Origin: Artocarpus heterophyllus
Lineage: Eukaryota > Streptophyta > Magnoliopsida > Rosales > Moraceae
Length of the DNA: 64,000 bases
Direction: 5' to 3'
NCBI GenBank assembly: GCA_025403435.1
Contig: CM046341.1
Span: forward strand, 9,199,219 to 9,263,218
Positions 10,751 through 23,370 of the stretch are shown here, in pieces. The translations under genes were made by a program, and so were the position numbers. Below the pieces are notes generated by a model. That model saw nothing but the letters and a program-made list of their open reading frames with translations, made no database searches and was not told the DNA's origin. The number at the start of each line of letters is the position of its first letter. Within the stretch, counting starts at the first letter, position 1.

Positions 10751-13110
10751 TGTAACGCCCCTATATGGGGGTTAATAGTTTTTAATGAGATAAAATAAAA
10801 ATAAAAAATAAAAGTAAAACCTTAAAAATAAAGTTGCCCGGGGCTTAAATAAAAACTCTCAATATCAAAAATAAAAATATAATCGACAAATAATCCACAG
10901 TTTAATGTAGCACCTTAAATTTAATATTATAAACTGTCGTCATCATCATTTTAACCCTCAACGTATTGTAATACAGTCACAGAAAGTAACAATTTATGCT
11001 TACATTATCATGAAGAACATTCTCAACAATTGAAGCAGTCCCAATGTAATATAGCTACATCACTTCCTCAACTATTTTTCTCGTAGCCACCTCACACTTA
11101 GTGAATCCTGAAAAGATAAAAATATAAGGGAATGAGCGACACTATGCTCAGTAGAGAAAACCATTACTCACCTTTAGGTTTTTATCATTACCACATTAAA
11201 ACCTGCATGGTTAGTAGGTTACATCATATTCCAGATTATGAGGTTTATTATGATCACATCTTATGGATACCATAGTTAATCATTACCAAGTTTCATAATT
11301 ACACATTTATACAAATATTACCAATCATCATTGTTCTTAGGTATCCATGTTAAATAGAGTATCACTCAACTCATCGAAACCCAATTGGGCGCACTTGATC
11401 ACCCTATAAACATTCCAAGGGTGTTCCGGTGAGGGGACATCAAGCCCCGAGTCCTCACCAAATCGATTCCTGTACAGTGTGTTTTGAGACTTTCAACCCA
11501 AGGAAGCGTCATCACCTTCCCCCTATTTTACCTTTTAGGGTATTCATGCCCAAGGACGTAACCGCCGCCCTCTTCATGTCTCACTATTTCTCTATATTAA
11601 ATCATTAATAATAGAGTCAATTTTTCTAACCATGCTTCTCAATTTATAACATGTGTCAATTCATTATGTTCCTCGCCGTACAATACAAGACGAGTCCATG
11701 TCATAGTTTCATATGTGATACTCATATAATATCAGTTCAACATAGATATATATATCTTGCAGTAAAACAATCAATTTTAATTCTATAAAAACCTCACAAA
11801 AGATGAGTAATAGAATCCCTACCTTTCAAGCTTATCAACAATCTTTTAATCCTGGAATCAATTAACGTTAGCTCAATACTCCCTTGATCCTAAGGCGTGC
11901 ATAAGGACAATTAAAACTAAAGCACAACATACAACTATATTCATAAATAAATCATGTGTAAACCTATCTTACTAGTATGCCATTAAAGCTTTTATGTAAA
12001 TCTCTTTTGAATACCACAGTAAACAATTTTTTGTCTTAACACAATATAAAATGTGAACAAGTAATCTATATGTTTTAGTCCCTAATAAGATTCATCAATC
12101 ACTTAGGATAATATTGGAAAGGTTGCAAGACATTAAAGAATTAGGTGGTGAGCAAAGATGGGTTCTTGGTTCAGGTTAGCAGCTGGTATACCATAACAAA
12201 CTGGCAGGTTTACTAGTTTCCAATCCGAAAATTGAATAATTTCTTAGAAAATAAAATACAACTCCGATTTAGGTTTATGATAGCTCGTTAGAAAGCTTAG
12301 GATGCTACTTTTCAAATATGCAAACCAATTCATAAAATTCATTTTAATTTAATCCTAGAATTTTAAGAAATAGCCACTGCCCATAGAGGTATTACAAAGT
12401 TTACACTATAAATTTTCTGTCTAGGGCATATACACTTAGACTTTATACATATGCTCTAAAATAGCAACAAACATATACTTAGGTTTAAGAACGCAAATTT
12501 GAATAATCATTTAATATAAAAGAAAATTTATAAATGAAAGACTAAATTTGTTCATAAGATTCTAACCTCGGATTATGGTTAGTTGGAAGCTTGAAATGGC
12601 TTCAAAACAGGTTCCTTTACTTCGGTATGACTGAAATTCTTGCTCAAATGGAGGTGATGGTGGCTGATTTTTATGCCTGCCTTGAAGAAGTTCTCTAAGT
12701 ATTTTGCTTCAGCAAAGAAATGAGAAGAAGAGTGTGGGAACCGTGGAAGAGAAAGGAAGAAAAGATGAAGTCTTTGAAGAGAAGTGATAGAAACAATTAT
12801 GAAGGAGACATGTTGAAGCATGTCACAGAGGAAATGAAGAAAATGAGGGTCAAGAGTAGTTGGAAAAGATATCCTTATGTCTCATCTAAAGACTTTAACA
12901 CACATAATGCCAATATAACATTTTTGAGATTTATTAGAAGTTCTAAGGCTTTTTAGTAATCATACTAAATGAATATAGGAGAATTTTAGAAAATTTAAAA
13001 ATAGATAAAAATAAATATTATAAAATAAATTTAAATGAAGCAATTTTTTTTATACACTAAAAATTAATTTAATTACCTTAATACCCGTTAGGAGAATAAC
13101 GGGTGTCACA
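10751..13110 (-). repeat. 5' LTR of the LOG-carrying element
   Basis: Starts TGTAACGCCCC at 10751 and ends GGTGTCACA at 13110. It is adjacent to the primer site at 10731-10743, which makes it the 5' LTR of a minus-strand element. The transcription-upstream end carries a perfect hairpin (ACCCGTTA, loop GGAGAA, TAACGGGT). Confidence 0.93.
12579..12821 (-). CDS. 80-codon ORF inside the LTR (copy 2 of 3)
   Basis: Same ORF as at 5815-6057, at the same LTR position, with Phe for Ser at residue 7 and His for Tyr near residue 58. Length, start and stop are conserved. The function is unknown. Confidence 0.3.
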   Translation of the reverse strand: MLQHVSFIIVSITSLQRLHLFFLSLPRFPHSSSHFFAEAKYLENFFKAGIKISHHHLHLSKNFSHTEVKEPVLKPFQASN

Positions 13111-13279
13111 GATCCTAGATACCAACTAAGTCGATCAATATCTAGTTCGAGACATTCTATGTTACTAAATCATTTCATGATGTCCTAGTGTGCCATTTGT
13201 ATCATTAAAATCATTCTATAAGGTTGGGATTTAAATCAGGGTTCAAAACAGTGAAAACGGGTAAAAATCACAAAAATTG

Positions 13280-13465
13280 CCATGCCTCGGTCGGCTTGTC
13301 GGACTCCCTGTTTCGGCCAGCCGAACTACACAGTTCGGCCTGCCGGAAGCAAAGTTCGGTCGGCCGAACAATTTCCAGGTTCGGCCTGCCGGACTGAAAA
13401 ACACCGACCCGCTGATCCCTGTTCCGGCCTGCCGAACACACACTTCGGCCTGCCGAACTGGAAAA
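13280..13465. repeat. Cluster of GTTCGGCCTGCCGAAC-like palindromes in the LTR
   Basis: At least six variants of TTCGGCC(A/T)GCCGAAC occur in about 185 bp of otherwise AT-rich LTR. Each can form a short GC-rich hairpin on DNA or RNA. The local base composition contrasts with the flanks. The function is unknown. Confidence 0.7.
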
Positions 13466-13924
13466 ACCCAGAAATTCCAGCCACGGGTTTCGATTTCCCA
13501 AAACCCAAATCTTGATTCTAACCTGTTTTTCTCAAATCTCAGGCATGGAAAACATTCATAGATGATAGAAAAACATATTTAGACACTTTAAAACTCATTT
13601 AAACAAAATTCAAACACAAAAATCCCAAAAATCCAAAAATATGAAAAATTGAGGAAAAATGAAAAATCTTGAATCAAATTCGATTTCTTCAATCTAAGCT
13701 TAGATTCTAGTTGTTCTAAGTTCATTTAACTCAAATCCACGGTTTTCTAAGCTTAAACAAACCTAGATTTCAAAAATGCACAAAATTAAAAATTTTGGAA
13801 AAAGTTTAGAAATTTCAAAACTAACCTCGAATCGAAGCTTCAATCCGCGATCTCGGTTGCTAAATCACTTCCCCGAGCTTCCTCTTTGCTAACCCGAAGC
13901 TTGGATTCGAAATGGGATTTAAAA

Positions 13925-14026
13925 ATTTGAGAGAGATGTAGAGAGAGAGAGAGGGTGCCGAGAGAGAGATCAAGAGAGAGAGAGAGAGAGTGCCGTGAGA
14001 GTGAGGAGAGAGAGAGAGGGGAAAGA
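13925..14026. repeat. GA/CT low-complexity tract in LTR
   Basis: About 100 bp of nearly pure GA repeats on the plus strand, interrupted by GTGCCG and similar short breaks. Read in the direction of the element it is a CT-rich stretch, as is common in plant 5' leaders and core promoters (Y patch). Confidence 0.8.
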
Positions 14027-15413
14027 AATAAATAGAGAAAATCGGTGGGCGGTTTTACTGTGTGAAAACCATGTGCCGCCCACGGTTTTGTAAAACGGAG
14101 TATTTTTAACATTTTACAAATTGTTATGTTTTAAAACTCAAAACATCATTTTAAAACAATAAGAAGTCATTTGAATTCATCAAATTAACAAAACAACCGA
14201 AAATTTAAAATCCAACCAAATAATCTAATTAATGTTAAAACATTAATTATGGCACACTAATTCATCATTTACATTACATTAACATTAAATAAATTTTGAG
14301 GCGTTACAATAGCTGGGGAAGAAAGGAGGGAAAAGAGATGGCTAGGAAGAAGGTGGGAAAAAGGAGAGGAAAAAAATGTCTAAGTTGGGATATCTTGGTT
14401 AGACACCAAACTTTAATTATGTTATTGTGGATTATTTTCACATAATATTATGGTGCGTAGCATAAATCAAGCTAAGTGAACAATGTGCGGCATTTAATAT
14501 AAACATCTTATTATTTTAATTAGATTAATTTTTTAATAATCTAATACATAAGCGGAAGCAATTATATACACTACGCATTGTAAATTTTTAAAGTAAATAC
14601 TTGCAAATTGGGGTGAAAAGTTAATCTAATAATTAAAATAATAATATGTTATTATAAGATTTCTTTTTTTGGGGGATTATAAAAGGTATCATTAAAATAG
14701 ATTTGTTCATAACAGAATATTTTTTTCCACACGTGCTATAAACGAAATTTCTCAATATTGGATGAGCTTTTATTTTTATATTAAACTATCGGTTCTATAC
14801 CTGTTTTTTGTTTGTAGGCATGTAGCAGACACTTAAATAGGACCCCACCCACCAACCCCCCCAATTTTTTTCCGGACAGAAGGGATAATTGTGTGGTGCA
14901 CTACCAAGATCCTTATCACGCGGAAACATGGCAAAATGGTAAGACAAAATGTAGAAAAGACGCCTATCTTCTCTCAATAAAAACAATCTTTCGTTTCATT
15001 AAAAAAAAAAAAAAAACTTTGCTCCAAACTAAGAAATTAATATTTTTGTCTTAAAAAAGGTGAATCATTTTAAAAAGAAAATATGAGTTTCACCAATAAT
15101 AGATAAGTAGATTAACAATCTAAAACAATTTTATTTAAGTTGTCATCTGAACATGAGTTTGAATACATAGATAAGTTGTAAATTTAAACTGAAAACAACA
15201 TTTTAATATGTGTTTGTATAGTTTTAAAACAAAGGTCTCAACTATTAAATATAAGAAAATAACTAATAGAAATTAAAAATTTTAAAAATAGATTAAAGTT
15301 TGAAACAATGATTGTAGCGTATAGGTTCATATGGGGGCAAATTTGAGGAGCATCAATTGTTTGGATTATATTTCAAATCAAAGTGGACCCTACAAGTTCA
15401 AACTTTTATTCGA

Positions 15414-15590
15414 GAGAAAATTACATATTATGCAACGCTTTTAAAAGTTATGTCTATTCATGTCACACTTAAAAAAAATTATATCAAAATATTATTCATA
15501 TTATATTATTAAGTTGTGTTACTTATGTATATGTGTGATATTTATAAAAAAATAAATCTTAAAAGATAGAAATTATAAAAATTCTCCTAC
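15414..15590 (+). mobile_element. MITE-like repeat, copy 1
   Basis: Begins GAGAAAATTACATATTATGC and ends AAAATTCTCCTAC. The hexamer ATTCGA lies on both sides (15408-15413 and 15591-15596). It shares its body (ACACTTAAAAAA.., ..AAGTTGTG.., ..TATTTATAA.., AATCTTAAAA) with copies at 15634, 22740 (inverted) and 39905. Confidence 0.55.
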
Positions 15591-15633
15591 ATTCGAAACA
15601 CCACCAAAGTGGGTCAATTTCCTTAAAATAAAA

Positions 15634-15786
15634 GAGAAAGTTATATGTTATGTCACCCTTATAAAGAAAAAAAAAATATGTGCCATACTTAAAAAGTTAT
15701 GCATACAAATTTAAGTTGTGCCATATTTAAATTTGTGTGGTATTTATAAGAAGTAAGTTTTAAAAGAAGACATTTATGAAAATTTC
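15634..15786 (+). mobile_element. MITE-like repeat, copy 2
   Basis: Begins GAGAAAGTTATATGTTATG and ends TATGAAAATTTC. It is flanked by an exact 10-base direct repeat TAAAATAAAA at 15624-15633 and 15787-15796. The duplication length suggests Mutator-like transposition, although the sequence is low in complexity. Confidence 0.55.
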
Positions 15787-18404
15787 TAAAATAAAAAGGA
15801 ATTAGTGGGTTAATCGTATTATGCTAGTAAAACTGAGTGTAGGGAATGAACGTAGTATGATATATAGTCTTAAAGTCTATTCATAATTTTATTTCTTTGG
15901 AAATTTAGATATCGTTATTGACTCTTCTAATTAGCAAGAAAGATTTTTGTATTGAAAAATATGAAATTAGTATGCTAAAATTAAATTTATTTATAATAAG
16001 CATTCTAAAATATAATTTTAAATACAATTAAATAATTATACTTAAATGACATACGCAAATAGAATTGTAACATTATTCATTCAAAGCATCAATTATTTTT
16101 TGTTTAAACTATTGACGACGTCAACTTTGAGCCTTTGACATACTAATTTTAGGGAAAATTAATATGACTTATTTAGGGAAATTTTCCTTAATTTTAGGGT
16201 TTTTTTTTTTTTTAAGTGTAGGCTTTTGAAATTCATGACTGAGATTGATTAAATAATAATAATTATCGAGGCCGAAATTTCCCAAGAAAAACTTGTAACG
16301 TACATGACAAATTCTTCTGCTACTTTTTGGTTGTGTCGTTTGTACAAAAATGTTTTGTATTACAACCCTTTCATTGAGAGATCGCTTTCATTGGCAGGAG
16401 GGAAAAAAGAGCACTTTTTCAGAGATTATCCTGAAAGGAATCCTGATAAGAGTACAGATGTTGATAAAGGGTAACACTAAGCCGCTACAATTATCACATT
16501 AGTTTTTAAAATTGGAAAAAAAAAAAAGAAAGAAAAAACAAGAAACATTGAGCTTAATCTAAACAAACATTAGTAGTTTGTTTCTAATCCAAAACCATTT
16601 TTCTAATACTATCTTGAGGATGTGGAAGATTTTGGAATGCAGTTGGAATTGGGGTCATAATTTATAGTTTTAAAAAACTTTTGGTTTAAATTTTATGGGA
16701 AAAAAAAGATTAGAATTACAAAGTATAGTTTTAATTATGCTCCCAAATGAATGTTCAAATATAAATAAAAAAAAAAAAGAAGAGTTAAGGTGTTTGAGAG
16801 CATTGGTTCAAACCACTGTAATATAAAAAAGTTTTATATTGTAGTTTAATTTCTTCTCAACACTGTAATACATTAGAACTTTACATTATAATATCTAGAA
16901 GTTTTGGTGGAAGCTAATGACAAACACCATAGACATATTCTTATTAGTTTGTTAAAATATAATGATTGCAATTGGCAACTCCATAATCGATTCATTCAAT
17001 TTTTTAATAATATGGAAATAAGGAGTTCATTAATGCACCTTGCTAGATCGCTCTTAGGTGCATTCTATTGTCCCAACATTAAGACAATTGACAAGTCTGT
17101 TTTTCCAAACCCCACATTTATTTGTTTGCATTGAAAAAACCAATCTCCAAGGTACTAGTAACAACAATTTATTAGATTCCCAAGCATAATTTCGCATCAC
17201 TTTTTGAGGGAAATTTAATTGCATTGTTATTATCATAAGAAACTACTACGAAGAATGGATGAAGTGGGCAGCCCTTGAACTTTGCCATGTCAATAATGAT
17301 ATGCCAATCAAGTGTATTTCTTTGACTTTATAATTTCATATGTAACAAACAAAATTTTTTTCCTTTCTTTCTATATAAAAAAAAATATCACAACTTCAAA
17401 AAAAAAAAGAGAATTATTTCGAAGGACATAAAAAATAATAGTACACAGTTTTTAACCATCAAATCTTTATTATTATACTTTTATAAATCTTATATGGTTT
17501 GATTATTAGCTTTAAGATTAAAAAAAGGTATTTGTAGGGTTTCTTATTTACATCTTATTGTACAATCATTTTGAAGGAAAAAACATAGGGATTAGCTACA
17601 AGCGGGACAAGGTCGACCATAAAAAAGAATATTACACAAAGGGTCCCGTTTTTTATTGACACCATTGGATGTGAGTGGACAGCAAACTTCACAGAGCATA
17701 TTAAATTATTGGGCAGCATTATACATCCTGATCGGGCTTAGCCCGGCCCTCTCAATGGGGTGGGACCCACCAGCCGAGTGGGAAAAAAAAGTTTTCCTAA
17801 ATTATTAATGTTGATTTTTTTTCCTTTAAAAAAGATTTTTCTTTCTCGTTTTAGTGGCATGTATATTATCGATTCTTTCCCCCTGAAAATGCACCTATGT
17901 TTTTTTCGTTGCTGAATTATAATGCATTATTGTCCTCGAGATTGAATTATATTATTTTTTATGAGAGCTACGAATTGAATAATACACCTTTCAGAAAAAA
18001 AAAAGAAGATAATAGTAACAAACCTAGTGGTCGGTATTAGGCTTTTACAAGTTGACATAGATATATAGGTAGTTTGGGAAATGACTTGTTTTTAAGGAAG
18101 AACGAAAAATAAAACGAAGTTTTATTGGATTGAAGGAAAAGGGATTATTACATGATAACATCTAATTTTAATTTTTTTCTTAATTTAATCTTGTATTTTC
18201 AGCAGTCGTCCTTGGGAAAGATGAATTATCATAAACAAGTCAGTTTTTTGAAATTTTTAGAAATAACACATTTATCAAAATGTCGTAAATAATAGGCCAT
18301 TCTTAGTTTTCAAATTTTGTTTTTCTATTTTACCCTTAAGTTTTTCAATTTTTATATCCTTTTAATTTTCCTCAAATGTTTTTGGTTTGTCCAAGCTTTT
18401 GTCC

Positions 18405-18652
18405 GGAATTCGGGCTCCTCAAATATTTTCCGGTGGAGTCGGATTGCAAAGGCAGCCGTCAACGCTTTAATGGAAACCTCATCTCTAGCCTCTCGTGGCT
18501 TTCTTGTTGCTGAAATCCATGAGCTGGCTGCTGCTTTTCCTAGCATTGTTATCAAGTTTTCTTTTGTTTCCAGAACCGCCAATGAAGTGGCAAACTACCT
18601 TGCCTCTGCTGCTTTTAACAGAGGTTTTATTTGTAGAAATAGGGATTTTTAA
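18405..18652 (+). pseudogene. RNase H-like (RVT_3 type) domain fragment
   Basis: The fragment encodes ESDCK in one frame and then AAVNALMETSSLASRGFL..EIHELAAAFPSI..FVSRTANEVANYLASAAF in another. This is the C-terminal half of the plant RNase H-like domain seen in non-LTR retrotransposons and their host relatives: the Asp of ESDC, a region before FPS, and the VSRxANxVAxxLA ending. A one-base insertion near 18450 breaks the frame and no start or upstream half is visible. It is a dead remnant, probably of a LINE or a domesticated RNase H gene. Confidence 0.65.
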
Positions 18653-20309
18653 AACTTTTTAAAGTAAATAGCATTGCTGAAAATATTAGTAATAAATAAT
18701 CTATTTACGATGTAAATCATTTATTTACTATGTACATAAGAATTATTTATACTATAAATAATAAGTAAATAAATTATTTGCATTTTAAATCCATTTGTTA
18801 TATAAATAATAATTATTTACATTGTAAATTAATGAGTATTCACACTATAAATCTGCTATTTACTATAAATATTTTTAAAACCTTATATTTACTATAATTA
18901 GTTTTAGAAAAATTATATTAACTATAATTTCCCTTAATTTTTTAAGGGTATTTTGAAATTTTTGGTTTACCTAAGTAGCCTATTTATTAACTTTTTTCTA
19001 TACTTTAATCTCTTAATTTTTAACCCTCTATTCTATACTTTAATTTCTTAATTTTTATTGTTAAGCCTAACTCCTTTTCTTTTTCAAACATGTTGACACA
19101 GTCTGTAAACCAATGCTTTACTTTTATGTCTAATAAGTAAACCAGCGGTTAACTATTTCTCAGACATCCCTTCCTCTCTCTCATAATTTGTCTCTTAGTT
19201 TCTCTCTCCCTCTCCTCCCTTCTTGTTGGCAGTCTGGTGCAAACTGAACACAAAAATAAAGAGAATCCATATCGTATATTTGCGTATTGGTGTTAAAACA
19301 TAGAAATAATTTCAACAAAGAAAAGGGCACCTTTTTTTCTGAACAATAACAAAGAAAAAAAAAATCTCAGTGAACATATGCAGGGTTTTCAATTTTCCTG
19401 CTTTTCCTTGTTTTCAAGTTTTCTTCACCGTGGCATGGTGCAAAGAACTTATATCTTTATGAAACCAAAAAAAAAAAAGTCAACTTATACGGTACATTGT
19501 GTTGTCTGGCCCATTAACTAACGTTAAATGAACTAACGTTAAATGAATTAAAAAAAGTCAACCAATCCAGATTCATTGTACTATTTTGTTTGTTTGTTTT
19601 TTTTTTTCTTTTGAAGATGATTCATTGTACTATGTTTGTCAGATGACAATATGTAAGTAAACATGTGTAAACAATACAAATGCAGATGTAACTAGTGATT
19701 TGATTATTGCTTAGAATATACTCTTTGCTTCTTGCCCAAAAAGTTAAAAAAAGAAAAAATATATATGTTTACATCTTTGTGTGATTATGCAAACGTGATG
19801 GATTACGCGTTCATATAGAAATAATTATATAAAAAAGTTTTCATGATAATATTCGATTTGGGTCTAGTGGTAATTGGCTACTAGGATAAGAATTCTTCCC
19901 CTCTCTCTTTTTTAACCTATTTAAATGGGGAAAATTAAAAATAATAAAAAAGGGCAGCCGCTATTGTATTTTGTATTCATATTGTGAGATGCTATGTACG
20001 TGATTGAAACATAAATAATTGCATACCTTCTTAAAAAACGACAGAACTTTTAATAAGTGTGTTTTTATAGAAACAATGGATGGAATCTTTTTTTTTTTTT
20101 TTAATGTATCCCATCTAATCACACTCTTATATGAGCTGCACTCTTTTTTACTTTTTTTTTTTTTCATTTACTGTCTAATACGTAAATTTTACTATCTTAT
20201 TTTTTTATTTAAATAATCATTTATAATGTTAATAGATTCTGTGTGTCAGACAGTAATAAAAGAGAATGTAAAAAAAATTTAAAAAAAGTACGGCTAACAC
20301 TTATCTTCA

Positions 20310-20618
20310 TATATGCTTGATTTATTGTTTAAATTGAAGAAAAATGTCATATATTTCCATTTCTTCAAAAAAAAAAAAAACTAATTTTAAATTGACATTT
20401 ATCTATGTTCTAATCTTTCTTAAAAGTAATTGAAATAAAAATTGTTTACAACTTTTTTTAATGTATCCTATCTAAACACATTCATACATATCCCATTTAT
20501 TGTTCAAAGTGAAGAAAAACGTTACATATTTCCATTCTTCAAAAAGCATACTAATTTTAATTCGACATTTGTCTATGCTCTAATATTTCTAAAAAATAAT
20601 TGAAATAAAAATTGTTTT
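20310..20618. repeat. Tandem duplication, period about 175 bp
   Basis: The block starting GAAGAAAAATGTCATATATTTCC near 20336 recurs as GAAGAAAAACGTTACATATTTCC near 20511. Both are followed by matching TTCTTCAAA.., GACATTT(A/G)TCTATG.. and TAATTGAAATAAAAATTGTTT segments. Confidence 0.7.
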
Positions 20619-22739
20619 TTTCTACAAAAAATTTGGCACGTTTTCCCTGGATGAGAAAACTTAGTTACAACAAATAGAAGTTTTTTTTTTTGGGTCAATG
20701 GGACTTCTCTTGCCCTTATATGTTGGTCCAATTTTCTATTCATCTAATCTTCCAAAGAGATAATAAACACAACAGCCCACCTCAAAATCAGAACACTACT
20801 TCTCTCAATTAAAAAAAAAAGAAAAAAAAAAAAGAAACAAGAACAAGAACAAAAACATAACACTACTTGTAAACGACATAGCTAAAAATGAACTGAAGAT
20901 GAGGGAGCAAAAAAAAAAAAAAAAACTGTATTTTACCATGAAACCTGTTTGGCAACATATTTGATTGTGGCATTTAATCGGTCTTCTCCTGATGTAGCGG
21001 AAATTCGAAATCCCAAAATAGGAAATGGTTGGCAGCAATCCACTTCTGGTGTTCCACATTCCACAACAATATTCTTTGGGCAGATTAGTATTGGGCCTGC
21101 ATCGTTGCTTGATCCAAGTTAGTTTGACCTTTTTTTTTCCCCTTTTCTTTTTGTTTATAAGTAAGCATGAAGGAATTTTTTTATGAGATCTTATAGCTAG
21201 TGTATATTTTTAACCGTTCAATTTAGTTAAAATCACATCAAAATATCAAAATAGTTAAAAAAAAAAGAAGCAAAATAGAGTTTTTTATATGAATCTAACA
21301 GATGCAAACAAAGACCTATTGATAATTTCAGTCGATATCTTCTTAAAATTATTAAGCTGAAGGCAAGTTGGTTAACTCACACAAGGGCTACTCATTGAAT
21401 TCATCGATCCGTTCAATCAAAGGCCAAGCAAGTGAATTGAATTGACTTAGGGGCTCGCATATTAGAGATGTCAATCCTAAAATTACAAATTGGATTGCAA
21501 ATTAAGTATTTCTTAGTCTGTGTATTAGTAAATCCAACTATATATACATACATATATTACACTAAATTCTTTCTAATTTTTTCTACTCCGTGTAATTCAA
21601 TCCATAAACACCTTTAGCTCATACTCACATATCATGAACATGTGTACATTGGCCTCTTCAAATAAATAAAACGGCTTATTGTAGACGCTGAATCATCAAA
21701 TTTAGTTAATATAGATTTTTGGAGTAAGCTCTTATTAATTAGACCTTTTGATCACCGCTATAAGATTATAGCATTCTCAAGAACTGAGTTAGTTAATCAA
21801 AAACTGAAATTGCTAATAATGAGCATGAAAACATAAATGGCGTAAAAATAAAAGATACCACATAAGAAATTTATGATGGTTCGCTCTGAATTAAGCTACG
21901 TCTATTGTTAAGATGAGTTCTTCACTAGATATGAAACTTGATACATATTACAACAGTCTTTTCATATAAAACGTAAATAGATGGAGAATCTGAGAGATCC
22001 AAGAAATAGGGTTTTGGAAAGAGTTTTTATGATGAAATATGAAATGCCCTTCAAATGATGTCCTCAGCCTATTTATACACTTCTAATAAGAAAGTGGGTT
22101 CTTCTTGATGAGAAGTGAGCCTGAGTAGTGCTTAGTGAAGTGGGATACATGTCAGATGCTTATTGGACGCAAGTCTTGGCAACCTTTTTTCTGATCTCTT
22201 AGGCGAGCTAGTGGATCTCAACCTCTATTCAGTTACTTTTGACTCCAAATCAAGCAAATCAATTGAAACGGATATAGAGTTGGATATTTTGCTATATAAC
22301 ATTCGCTCAGGCTAAACTGTTTGAATCAATACATCAAACACAAAATGAATGCCTTGAATTGGATCACCTTGAATTGTTGGCGACATGCATATCGAACACA
22401 AATTCTCTTAACTCACTGGGCCTTGTCCCTTTAGTTTGAGATGGGTCTGTCCAAATCATACCCAAATTGATTTCAAATTAGCCCAATTAGATGAATGCAA
22501 TTCCGAGCGGAAAAAAAAGAAAAGAAAGAAGAATATGAATGCAAACTAGACAGTGAATTCTTTCCACTGCCAAAGCATTCTAGTACCATCCAAAAGTTTA
22601 CATGCAATACACCAAAATCAGATACTAGCGAGACCATTGGTTATGTAAACGTCCCCGTTAAAAAAAAAAAACACTAAAGGGAAAATATTTTTTTTTACAC
22701 AAAAATATGAAAAAAAAAACAATGCATAATTACATGTAG

Positions 22740-22891
22740 GGAATTTTCACAAAATGTCATATTTTGAAATTTACTTTTTATAAATGCTACAAATGTTCAA
22801 GTGTAACATAACTCAAATATATCATATAAATGGTAATGTGATATAAATAAACACATTTTTTTAAAAATATAGCATAATATGTAATTTTCTC
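22740..22891 (-). mobile_element. MITE-like repeat, copy 3 (inverted)
   Basis: Read on the minus strand it begins GAGAAAATTACATATTATGC, the same start as copy 1, and ends TGTGAAAATTCC. The flanking duplication is weak here. Confidence 0.5.
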
Positions 22892-23370
22892 TTCAATGTA
22901 ATAAAGTACATGGCTACAAACGAAGTTGTTACTTGTTTGCAAAATCGCCAACTTATAAAGAAAATGCAAGGTAAATGCTGGTAGTTGTCAATGACATAAT
23001 CAGAAACAAAATTGGATCAGCGGGAGAATCTTATTACTGTTGAAGTTCTTAAGTTATGAAGGCCAAACAATGTGTTCAGACCCAAGGATTCGGCTAAGGG
23101 ATAACGTAGGGGAAACTTTGCATTACAATCCTTTATCCTTTCAATAGAAGTGTGTGAATCTTCTGTTTGGTTTCATTGTCATACGTAAAACGCCAAATCT
23201 TTAACTTACACAATTCTATTTATGGACATTTTGGTCTTTTTTAATTCTGCAACATGTTGGTGATCAAGCACTGATGGTCTCTTCCTGTGATATTTATGTG
23301 TTTGCTTGAAAAAGTGGGCTTTCTGCATCCATTCCTCAAAAGTTTTTGACTTTTGATACCTCAGTCTCCA

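Larger units (their letters stand above)
3984..13110 (-). mobile_element. Complete 9.13-kb non-autonomous LTR retrotransposon carrying a LOG-like gene
   Basis: The two LTRs (3984-6343 and 10751-13110) are both 2360 bp and differ only at scattered positions. The 5-bp target duplication GATCC is exact at 3979-3983 and 13111-13115. The primer site TGGTATCAGAGCC (minus strand, 10731-10743) lies next to the right LTR, and a polypurine tract lies next to the left LTR, so the element is minus strand. The 4.4-kb interior shows no gag, protease, RT, RNase H or integrase. It holds a roughly 1.4-kb leader, a 173-codon ORF with a Cys cluster and a LOG-like gene, both broken. It therefore resembles a large non-autonomous (LARD-like) element mobilised in trans, here with captured genes. 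A second copy of the family is at 60436-64000. Confidence 0.92.
1..14308 (-). mobile_element. Outer Ty3/gypsy LTR retrotransposon, 5' portion, interrupted by a nested element
   Basis: Read on the minus strand, this runs from the 5' LTR (14308 down to 3022) through the primer site, gag, protease, reverse transcriptase and the start of RNase H, and leaves the window at position 1. The LTR starts TGTAACGCC at 14308 and ends ..GTGTCA at 3022. A complete second element plus its target duplication (3984-13115) sits inside the LTR; without it the LTR is about 2.15 kb. Gag and pol share one frame, and the protease and RT motifs are those of Ty3/gypsy elements, perhaps a Tekay/Del-type chromovirus, but integrase and any chromodomain lie outside the window. 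The coding part has five in-frame stops and one frameshift, so the copy is dead. Five bases next to the LTR at 14309-14313 (ATAGC) are one half of the expected target duplication. Confidence 0.9.
3022..14308 (-). repeat. 5' LTR of the outer gypsy element, split by a nested insertion
   Basis: The LTR is in two pieces, 13116-14308 and 3022-3983, which join at the GATCC duplication. In the first piece (the transcription-upstream part) there is a long CT-rich tract on the minus strand, seen as GA repeats at about 13928-14025. A cluster of GC-rich palindromes lies at 13280-13465. The other piece runs from about 3983 to the PBS side. Short ORFs over 13243-13561 on both strands are caused by the palindromes and are not genes. 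Confidence 0.85.
14309..18400. other. Intergenic, AT-rich, no supported gene
   Basis: About 4 kb to the right of the nested block. Apart from two copies of a MITE-like repeat near 15.4-15.8 kb and many A or T runs, I see no conserved coding motif, tRNA or rRNA. Short open frames here have no recognisable features. Confidence 0.6.
18653..23370. other. Intergenic, AT-rich, no supported gene
   Basis: Many A and T homopolymers, a 175-bp tandem duplication near 20.3-20.6 kb and an inverted MITE-like copy at 22.7 kb. No open frame in this stretch shows a known motif. Confidence 0.6.

Noticed and set aside
13243..13561. Overlapping ORFs on both strands
   Set aside because: They are caused by the GC-rich palindromes in the LTR; no protein features.
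19860..19905. SINE or tRNA A-box-like sequence (GGGTCTAGTGGTAATTGG)
   Set aside because: No B box at the right distance and no tRNA fold.
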